Positions 45,960 to 54,868 of a stretch of DNA of 64,000 bases are shown here, piece by piece. The stretch lies in the NCBI GenBank assembly GCA_039621445.1, contig CP154956.1:6012170-6076169 (forward strand), in the 5' to 3' direction. The stretch is from Euglena gracilis (taxonomy: Eukaryota; Euglenida; Euglenophyceae; Euglenales). Position numbers and translations under genes: made by a program. The notes beneath the pieces are model-generated. The model was given only the letters and a program-made list of their open reading frames with translations, was not told the origin of the DNA and did no database searches. How positions within the stretch are numbered: the stretch's first letter is position 1; each line of letters starts with the position of its first letter.

Positions 45960-46195
45960 TCCTTTTTTGTTAAGGAACGCCCGTAGGTCTAAGGGACGGC
46001 CCGGGGGATCGAATGGAGTGGAGAATTAAAAAGACGAAAAAAACATTTTTTGACCCTTTGGGCAGATTGGCAATCATGTAAAGATGCCAGACATCACTTT
46101 TTTCCTTCGAAGTTGACCCATTTTTGCCAGAATATGGACATTTTTGACCATTTTTTGTGCGGAGTTTTCATTGAATGTGCTGGGAGGGGAAGCTT
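45960..46195. repeat. dispersed repeat family, copy 3 (see 39,655)
   Basis: Contains CTAAGGGACGGCCCGGG, AAAACATTTTTTGACC, AAGATGCC and TTTTCATTGAATGTGCTGG. Confidence 0.6.
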
Positions 46196-46209
46196 TTTTT
46201 TTGCTTAAG

Positions 46210-46320
46210 GAACGCTTTGCTTCTGCTACGGGGTTTGCTTTGTCCGGAGGCTCCTCCTGTCGGCCGCGTCTCACTCACCCCTGGCGCCGAGTGGACGGTC
46301 CAGCCGCTCCTCAGACGCTG
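46210..46320 (+). CDS. candidate exon with consensus GTAAGT donor
   Basis: Acceptor TTTTTTTTGCTTAAG|, donor GACGCTG|GTAAGT. Two frames are open: ERFASATGFALSGGSSCRPR and, from an internal acceptor, APPVGRVSLTPGAEWTVQPL. It begins right at the end of repeat copy 3, so the acceptor may come from the repeat. Confidence 0.3.
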
Positions 46321-46870
46321 GTAAGTCCCCGAAGGGCTGGTCCGTCGACCTGTCTCGGATGCCGTCCGACTTCGGGGGCCCTGCACAGGAGTTGGGTGCA
46401 CGTCTTGTCCTGCATCCACCAAAAGTTTGATAATTCCTAATTGCAAATATGCTCCCATGCACCCACCACTTTTTGGATATTTTTGAAACATGTGGCTTGA
46501 TTCAGTTTTGAAATTGTTTTTATTGACGATGCAAATCTGAAATTTGAAATGTGATTCAGTGGCAAAAATTCACATTCCAATTCATTTGATTCCCTATTTC
46601 AATGCCGCCCCTTGGTTGTTGGTTGGGGGGTCTTTGAGAAAGTGATTGGGGTGAGGTGCATTATGGAACAATCGGTTCAGCCGAAGGCCGGATTGAAAAC
46701 ATTTTCAAGGGTGCTTTTTGGGGAGCCAAGATCCGCAAAATGCCAAATATCTCGAAGACGAAGTGAAAGCAAGCAAAACCTGTGGCGACCTAATTTGAAG
46801 CCCTTAAAACGCCCTATCGAACGGCGTTTTGATTTCCCCGCCAATTCCCGCCTAAGATGGGTGGAGAAAA

Positions 46871-47422
46871 GTGCTCCCCCATTCAGTGAATCTCTGCATC
46901 GGGACCCCAGCACCTGGCCACATGGACCACCTCACCCCCGGCGGCCTCAACCGCCGGCCTGAGGCGCCGCTCCGGAAACGGCTGCTGCAGCAACCCAGAG
47001 TGCCCGTGGCAATGCCCCCCCCCGCCCCCCCCCCTGGAAAACTCCCCCCTATTCTTTTGGCTGCCACACATGTGTGTACTCCCCTGCCCCCAACCCAAGT
47101 ACGCCCCAAATGTCCCGTCATTTTTGGTGTCCCGTCATTTTCCCGGTTGTTACAAACGGTGCCTCCTCCTCCCCAGTCCCCCCTCTCTCTCCCTCGACGG
47201 CTCTGCCCCCGTTCCCCGGCGCCAAGGCCGCAGACCCCCCCTCCCTGCCCCCCCGCTCCCCCGCCCGCTCCCCCATCTGCCGCCGCAGCCCCACCCCGTA
47301 CCCCGCTGCCGACGCCGTGCCCACACACCTCTGGCCCGCCATCCACGGCGTTTGGTGCCCCTTTTCTGCTTGTCATTATTTGTGTTATTATTGAGTTTAT
47401 TTATTTTTGCCAGCCGCTCTAA
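46871..47422 (+). CDS. proline-rich open frame, possible exon(s)
   Basis: A 183-codon frame. The first third (GHMDHLTPGGLNRRPEAPLR, KRLLQQPRVPV) looks coding. The rest is C-rich with all three frames open and Pro/Ser-rich, so exact exons cannot be set. Confidence 0.2.
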   Translation: MLPHSVNLCIGTPAPGHMDHLTPGGLNRRPEAPLRKRLLQQPRVPVAMPPPAPPPGKLPPILLAATHVCTPLPPTQVRPKCPVIFGVPSFSRLLQTVPPPPQSPLSLPRRLCPRSPAPRPQTPPPCPPAPPPAPPSAAAAPPRTPLPTPCPHTSGPPSTAFGAPFLLVIICVIIEFIYFCQPL

Positions 47423-47484
47423 ATACCCCTAACACATAGAAGAATTTCCACGTCCACTTGTCAGCATGTCAGAAATTTCCTACC

Positions 47485-47975
47485 TGCCCCCCCCCCCCCC
47501 GGCATTTGACGCCCCCGGGCAATTGACGCCCCCGGGCAATTGACGCACCCGGGCAATTGTCACCCCTGGCTGTGCTGGCCAATTTGTCACCCCGGGAAAT
47601 TGTCACCCTCCTCCGTGCTGCCCAATTTGTCACCCCCCCCCCACAGAAGATGTTTGTGAACTTGCTTTTCGCTGACACGACTCGATTCGTCTTCTATTTT
47701 GCCACAACGTGCTGAGAAATGTCACATACCAAATGATCTGCACAATATCACAACCATAGCTGCATTTTTGCGTGTTCATTTGTGTTTCAGATGGTGTTCT
47801 TGGTCAGTTGGTTTTAATGTGGCCTACATGGGTGGGCAATTGACGCCCCTGGGTAATTGACGCCCCCGGGCAATTGTCACCCCCCTCTGTGCCGGCCAAA
47901 TTGTCACCCTGGAAAATTGTCACCCCCCTCCGTGCTGCCCAATTTGTCGCGCGACAATTGCCCGGAGGGGGGGGT
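47485..47975. mobile_element. TIR-like element with CAATTGACGCCC / CAATTGTCACCC repeats
   Basis: GGGCAATTGACGCCCCC and CAATTGTCACCCC units cluster at 47,500-47,640 and again at 47,830-47,960 around a unique ~190-bp centre. The right end carries the inverted form GCGACAATTGCCCGG. No duplication fixed. Confidence 0.55.
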
Positions 47976-48074
47976 ATGATAATTGTCGATTTTTTTGAAA
48001 GTTACAAAAGCCATTCAATTTGTGGTTTTTGTTGCAAAAGGGATGCTTCTGCAAACTTTTGCGGGCGACCCTGG

Positions 48075-48162
48075 GTTGGTGCTGCAATGTTGCTTCCATC
48101 CCGTGTGAAGTGCTCAGGGTTGGTGCTGCAATGTTGCTTCCATCCCGTGTGAAGTGCTCACA
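48075..48162. repeat. 44-bp perfect tandem duplication
   Basis: TTGGTGCTGCAATGTTGCTT then CCATCCCGTGTGAAGTGCTC, present twice in tandem. Confidence 0.95.
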
Positions 48163-48238
48163 TTTATTTCCATGCATGCACATTGCTAATTTTTTACCGC
48201 AAACTTTCATTTTGGCCTGTTCTTCTCTCATTGCCCAG

Positions 48239-48346
48239 AGAGGTCTGACTGCACCGCAGCCGCCCAACTGGGAGGCTCCGGACCACGAGTGTATCGTTGT
48301 GGAGGGTCCCCGGTTTTGCCACCGGGAGGTGTTCTCCAGGCCTGAG
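48239..48346 (+). CDS. candidate exon, unknown (36 codons, phase 0-0)
   Basis: A textbook acceptor (TGTTCTTCTCTCATTGCCCAG|) and donor GAG|GTGTGC enclose RGLTAPQPPNWEAPDHECIV, VEGPRFCHREVFSRPE. High third-position G/C. It may be an upstream exon of the gene at 49,955-54,868, but a phase-changing exon would be needed between them. Confidence 0.42.
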
Positions 48347-48464
48347 GTGTGCCCATCCCTGTCGCAACAACGCGCACCCTTTTGACTTGGCTTGGTGACT
48401 AGTTCCACACCAAAATACTAGATGCAAGCTAATGTCCTGATGTTTGATGCTAGAACCCGACAAA

Positions 48465-48862
48465 AAGTGCGCCGCGGAATTTTTTTTTTCTGTGCCGCAT
48501 GTGCCGCGGCGCCGAAAATTATGTCACCGCGTGCGCCGCGGCACCGGAAATTATGTGACCGCGTGCGCCGCGGAATTTTTTTTTCTGTGCGCCACGTGCG
48601 CATCGGCTGCTGCAACTTGCACCGCGGCAGCGCTGCTTGCGCCGCGGCATAGTGCTACCATGTCAAAGCCCACGTTTGAGCGCCTTTGCAGTCCCATGCC
48701 GCAACAAAAAAGCATGTGCTGCGGGAACGTCATTGGTGCGATGTGGGTGTGTTGTTGGTGTGCCGCCGCAGCGTTTCAGGTGCGCCGCGGGTGTGCCGCG
48801 GCAAAAATTCCATGGTGCGCCGCAGAAAAAAAAATTTGCGCCGTGGCAAAACTTCGGCGCAC
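48465..48862. mobile_element. TIR-like element with GTGCGCCGCGG repeats
   Basis: About ten GTGCGCCGCGG or TGTGCCGCGG units are packed near both ends. The ends AGTGCGCCG and CGGCGCACT are inverted. AATTTTTTTTT blocks follow the outer units. No coding sense. Confidence 0.55.
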
Positions 48863-49756
48863 TAAATGAAAGTCTGATGCTCAGTTAACATTTTTGTCTG
48901 GAATTCAGATTTTGAGTTTTGAAGGGGTCAGAAATTCATCATTGATTTTTTGTTGAAGCGAGTGGGCTATTTCCACCTCCTCTGGCCCAATTTCTTTCTG
49001 TGTTGGCCTGTCTTACATGTAGATCAGTTGGATTGGGTTTTCTGACTCCCGCCAGGCAACTGTTAGACCAATAAAGTCCCACCCCTTGAGGTGGATCGCA
49101 AGCCACCCGTTTGGAACAGATGGAAGAGTGTCAGCTTTTCAGTGTTGCAGGCAGTCGTCATGTCGTTTCTCTTTCGACCTCTCCTGAACAATGGACGCAT
49201 CCCTGGGGGGCAAAGTTGTTCCTACTGACCTGCATTTGCATGCTTCTGACCCAGATTATGGCAATATGCCCCATATTTCTCCCCACCTCACCAGGAACTC
49301 ATTTGACGAGCTTGAAGGCGATGGTCTTCAGAATACGCCCACCCCCCCCCCCATCTCCATCACATCTCCAAAGTATCTGTTTTATGTCCAGTGATCACGC
49401 GCCGCCCCCTCCCCCCAATCACAGCGCACCAGTTTTATTCATGTTTTGGCTTGAAATCACTTTGAACAACGATCATCCCCAACCAGAGGTGGCCGAAACG
49501 CCGCCATATTTTTTTGCCAGGGTAGGAGGAGTCCCTGGCAATGACCGCATCCACAAAATGAGGTTTTATGTGGATATTTTCTCCTGAGAATGTCGTCCTG
49601 AAAATATGTCAGGTTTTTGTTCTCCCCAATGCTCCCCAATGGAAACCCCCTCTGTCCCTCTCCCCACACACGCACTCCCACACACAACAGAATGCACAAA
49701 ACGCAAAGAATGAATACACAATGCAACACAATAAATGAATACACAATGAATACACG

Positions 49757-49991
49757 CACAAACACGCGCCTCAGAGAGACAGAGACATTCAGTGCTCTGA
49801 AGAAAGTTCTTCCATCATGCAACATGGGGCTGCTCCATTCCTTTTGTGATCTCAAACGTCTTGACTGCCATTGAATGAGGTGTCCCGTCCATACATCAAA
49901 ACGTTGTCGCAATGCCACCTCCTCTGCCCTGTCTTTTTCGTGATGGGCTGGCAGCTCTTTGACGCTTGTGCAAAATCTCATTAAACCCTTG
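49757..49991 (-). CDS. candidate exon on minus strand (conflicts with plus exon 49955-50016)
   Basis: A long frame reads VKELPAHHEKDRAEEVALRQ, RFDVWTGHLIQWQSRRLRSQ, KEWSSPMLHDGRTFFRALNV. Charged, helical composition is convincing. It overlaps the first exon of the plus-strand candidate gene, so at most one is likely right. Boundaries uncertain. Confidence 0.28.
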
Positions 49992-52900
49992 TCAGAAAAT
50001 GACGACGACGACGACGGTGTGAGTATTAGTGAACGTGACCCCATCAGTTTTGAAATTTGTGGTATTGTAGTGTATTACGATCGACGTAAAATCCTCTCTG
50101 AATATGGACTTCTCTGTTTTGCTTTTGTTGTAGTTTTCAAAAATTTTGTTGAGCTCCGTTGTTTGTCAAAAGTGAAATACCGCATTTGGGACCATATTTT
50201 TTGTTTGTGTGTGTGTCTGTTTTTTTGGACCGGCTAAATGGCATTTTTTCTGGGTTTTTTGTGTGGTGTGAGAATATGGATTCTTATGGATCAACGTTGG
50301 AACGTATGAAATTGATGCATAAATTGCTCAAATCTGATCAATCAAATCAAATCAAGAAATATCAAATGAACACACAAAAGCTCAGAAAACGCAACTTTGA
50401 CCAAATGCATTCGCGGGGCCAGGGGCACAAAAAATTGGAAAACATGATGTTTGAAATTTTGAGAAGGTCCTGATCAGGGGTTTTTTTTAGTTGTGGACCC
50501 CGGGGGGGGGTAGGGTGGGTGGGTCCGGCTGATCACCCCCCCCGGAGGGGGTGGGATATATTTTTCGGCGCTGAAGGTGCCAAAATTTTTTGAAAAAGGT
50601 GCTATATTTGGCATTTTCGCGATTTTTGTCATTTTCGGGGGGGGAAAGTGGGTGGGCCCCCCGAGACCCCCCCCAGGGGCGCCCCCCCCCCCCCAGGGGG
50701 TGGGTGGGTGGGTGGGGGGACCCCCCTCCCCCGGTCTTAAAAAAATCCTGATCCTGATTTTTTAAATTTTATAGAATTTGTTGCATAGGATTGGCTTAAT
50801 TGGAAGTGATACCAAACGGCACGTCTTTTAGCCTGTGTGCAAAGGGGGGAAGTGATTGCGCCGTCTCCATTGTTTCGGGTCTGCGTCTGGGCAGCCAGCG
50901 CTTCATCTCACTCCCAGGCGATTGCGACTGATCTGATTGTAGGTCGGCAAACTGAATTAGCGCCCGGGTGCTTTCAAAAAAGGGGCCGTTTGGAAACACA
51001 TTCCGTGTTTTCCCGCTTTCAATGGTATTTTACAGATTTATTGGTTTCGTGAAGCATGCACCAATGATTGGGAGGACAAATCCAACAAAAACTCTCCCCG
51101 GGAAAACCGTCCTTCAGATACCTCCCTTCTCCCCACTTCGGCTTGCTAATTTTCTCATATCCAGGTCGGACCATATACGGGACAGGAATTGTCAAGGATT
51201 TTGAGGAGGTACAAGGACCGACCAACAGCCAGTCGCGGCCAAGGTGTCCCTTGAGCTGAAGTGGATCCCATCCCGGGGAGGTCCAGGCAGCCAGCAGCCT
51301 TTTCTGGACCCCTTTCCCTCCCATCAATGAATTTTATTCATTTTGCTCCCTCCCAAAGGGCGGCTGACGATGGCGAATTATCCGCCTTTCGGGGTGCAAT
51401 GATGGGCCAAAAATGGGGAAATGGGTTGGGATTGGGCTGGCCAGGGGACAGTTTGGGCCCCAAAAAAATGGATTTTTTTGCGGTGTTGAGGCCCATTTCA
51501 AAACTATCTATTCTGGATTGACAAGAGGGTTTTTGTATTTTTTACCCCGAGCCTGACTGAAAACTGTGGGGGGCTCAGATAGGTGCACCCATTGCCCCAC
51601 CCCCCAGCTTGTCCCATTGGAACCGATTAAACAGTCTGCTCGAAGTCACCCACACTTGTACTCGCTCATTGTCGCATGACAATTCTTTAGTTCTTTTGAG
51701 GGCGAGATCCCTGGCGGCGGATCTTCTCCACCCTCCTTCTCTTTCCCGTCTTCATTGCTTCTGCTGCCAGCGACATGGAGGGTCAGTTGAGGGGGAGCAG
51801 TGTCCATTCCAACGCACATATGTGATGTCCTGATGTTTTTACCAACCTGTACCGCATGTGGCTGTGTGCAGTATGGGTCAATGTTCTGTTGTTGGTTGGT
51901 TGAATGTGAATTTGCGTTGTGGTCTTGTGTGTGGCATCCCTACCCCCCTCCCTGGCCCATCTTGGAAACAACAGTCCAGGGGAGGCCAAATTCAAGGAGG
52001 GCCATTTTGACGCCAGCAGCAGGTTTTTTTTCCGTCTAGTGCCACCCCCCCCCCCCCGGGTTGGATGCTAGGGGAAGGCCCCCCTGCCGACCCCCGCCCG
52101 GGGGGGGGTTTCAGGGTGGGTTGGGCAGGCACCCCTGTCCGGCGACCGATCCCGTTTTCTTTACCCTTTTGGCAAGGACCCACCCGACCCTGGGTACCCC
52201 AGGCTGCCCCCCCCCCCGGGGGTGTGCCTGCTCTAGGTAGGCACCCTACAGCACCCCCCACCCCCTCCCCCCCGGTCGGTTAAAAACAGAGCCTGGCCAG
52301 CAGCCAAGGGGAGACAGCTTCATTGCCAATCCAAATGCCTAAAGGGGGAAGGCAGTTGGCTCCAAAGGCCGGGGAGAGGCAGCGAGCTGGGGCCAATGGG
52401 CCAGCAGGCACCGAAACGAGGGTGGCGGTGTGCGGGTACGTGAGTCTGCGCGAGGTGTGAGAGTATGCGATGAGCCCCCAGGGGCCGGAGATGTCGATGG
52501 TGTCACCCTCCTTGAACTTCCCATGGACTGGGGCGGGGCATCCTTAGCATTGGGGAGGTGGGCCTTGGGCCCCGGGGGGTGTTGGACCCCGGTGCCTGCC
52601 AGCTAAGCCAATTTTCCCTTCCAAATGGCCATTTTCGACCCTGGCGACTTTGGCGTCAGGGTCTGTGCACACAACCCACCCCAAAGCCTGACCCCCTGGG
52701 GAGGGTCGAAAGTTGCCCCCCCTGCCTGCCTGCCCACAGCACCCCCCCCCTGGGTGCACTTCCTTAAAACCCTGATCCCAATACTAACAGAACGAAACCT
52801 CCCCACCCTCTTTAGTGTAGGCCACAGAGATGGGGATGGACCGGATGCCTATTTGGTCTCCTCTGACTCTGGCATTTTGTGTCTGTCAATAAAATTGCTC

Positions 52901-54868
52901 AATTCCATGTTGAAAAACAAAATGACATAGTGTCGGCAGCACTGTTTGGATGGTTGCTGAAACGTTGAATTGGGTTTGATGGCCCACAGCGCAATTATCA
53001 CCCTGCTTGAAATCTGTGAAGGTCAGATGTCATTTCTCGAAATACTTTATTTTGACCGGTGAACGCCTATTTGATTGGATTCAAAAGCAAGTCCAATGGA
53101 TTCGAAGGTCAGCAAACAAATTGATTTTTTCCACTCGTTTGCTTTTGTGGATCAGCAGCTATCAAAAAGCTCCTCCTCAGCAATTGATCTTGACCAATCC
53201 CTGCTTTCCTCCCAGCCTCCATTCGCAGTGGGTTCCCACTTGAGCAGGCCCATAACGTTGCCCACATTGCAACGCTTTGGTGTCGGTTTTTTTTTTGCTT
53301 TCTCGGCCATCGGCCTCGCCGAGGGAGGGGGGTAGGCCTTTGGAATCCAAGGTTTATCCATGAACCAACTCCCACTGCAGGAAGGTGCCTCATCGGCACA
53401 CATCCCTCATTGTCCCAGGGACCATTGATTAACCCATATTTATCCTAATTTTGTGTCCAGCCCGAGTTGCCCTCGTTTTACTGGGCCTTGGTCCCCAAAA
53501 GGGTACTGTAAAACAGGGTCTATCTGCCAGCAAGAAAACGTGTATTTTGGAAACGACTCCTCAGCGCTTCCGAGCCATCAAATGGACCAATAAGAGAATC
53601 CAATCCCGCAACTGTCAAAAAAATTATTTTTCCAAAGCTGCTCAAAACTGGTGGGTAATCAAAATGTCCGGAAACCTAAATAGAGACGTTTGCCCGTACT
53701 TTCATTTCTTTTCCCGCAGCTCTCCGCCTGGCCTGAGAAATTCCCATTTTTAGGCCATTTCTCGGCTGTTTTTTGGGCTTAAAATCTGGAAAAATCAAGC
53801 AAAATGTTTGGCTGGGCCTGGCCAGACCGGTCAAGGCCCGGCTCAGCCAGGCAGCCGGTCATGTGGCTTTTGGAAACAAAGAGCTCAGCACCAACCAAAA
53901 CCTGGTACTGTGGGCGTGTGGGGGTGTGGGGGAAAACTGTGGGGCATTGTGGGGGCTTTTCTTTGCAGGACCATCACTCATCTTTCAGGACCATCACTCT
54001 GACCCTCCATTTGTGGGTTTGGGGGGAGGGTTCGACATGAGGAGGGTGTCCTGTCTCTAGGTGGGCGAACACCTCCCCCCCCCCCCCCCCCCGACTGTAT
54101 GCGGATCCGGACCTTCCCCCCCCCCCCCGATGGGAGTTGCCATCAGATACTGGTCACCAGGAGCTACAGCACCGTCAGATCAACACAGCCTGATCCTCGA
54201 CGGCTTGATTTGCCAGCCCCTTCCGGTGGGAATCCAGGCACACCCTTTCCTACAATTCAGCTCTCCCTTTTGTGATCACACCAGTGTCTGGCCCTTCTCC
54301 CCGACTGTGCACTGGCATCTTCTCTGAAAGGGGCTCCAACCCCCCAAAACAAATACCATTCCTCCCCACCACACAATCATTTAGTCACTGCCTCGGGGGA
54401 TGGGTGCTGGTTTTTTCAGAGTGACTGACTGGTTTTCGGTCCACCCCCCCCCCCCCGGAGAGTCGCAAAAAAAAAAACTACCAGCCCAATGTCCAACAAC
54501 TGTATCTTTACACCTTTCCAAAAACCAGTCAGTAATTATATATGAACACATACACAATATATACGCATGTACTTAGTTACTGGCTGGTTTTTGGAAGGGT
54601 GGAAATGACCCTCTCCCCTCGCCCCAGGGTTAAACTGTAACCCCCCCCCCCTAATTGTAGAGCGGGTGCTCTTGTAGTGGACGCTCGCTTCGCCATAGGG
54701 GGGGTGCTCTTCTATTTGGACCCTGCTCTTGTAGTGGACATCACACACATTTTCCTACAGCGTTCCAACGCCCAGTCAGTTTCCGGTCCCCTCAACCTCC
54801 CTTCTCCACCTAAACCGGCAGCCAAGCGCAAACGGCAGCCAAGGTTGGAGGAATTGTTTAGCCGCTGA
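49955..54868 (+). CDS. five-exon candidate gene ending in a basic nuclear-type tail
   Basis: Exons 49955-50016, 51165-51208, 53156-53279, 54170-54306 and 54761-54868. All have AG/GT borders and phases join at every junction. It reads LTLVQNLIKPLSENDDDDDG, RTIYGTGIVKDFEE, a Ser-rich stretch (QLSKSSSSAIDLDQSLLSSQ), then DQHSLILDGLICQPLPVGIQ, and the last exon SNAQSVSGPLNLPSPPKPAA, KRKRQPRLEELFSR-stop. The KRKR cluster looks like a nuclear-localisation signal. No enzyme family recognised. Introns hold hAT MITE copy C and other repeats. The start is missing; 48239-48346 may belong upstream. Confidence 0.4.
50475..50750. mobile_element. hAT MITE, copy C (276 bp)
   Basis: Starts CAGGGGTTTTTTTT and ends TAAAAAAATCCTG (mutated CCCTG). 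Flanks GTCCTGAT (50467-50474) and ATCCTGAT (50751-50758) match at 7 of 8. It lies in the first intron of the plus-strand candidate gene. Confidence 0.82.

Noticed and set aside
46168-46491. Ankyrin-like minus-strand frame (IIKLLVDAGQDV)
   Set aside because: A single short match with no second repeat; the plus strand has a consensus GTAAGT donor at the same place.
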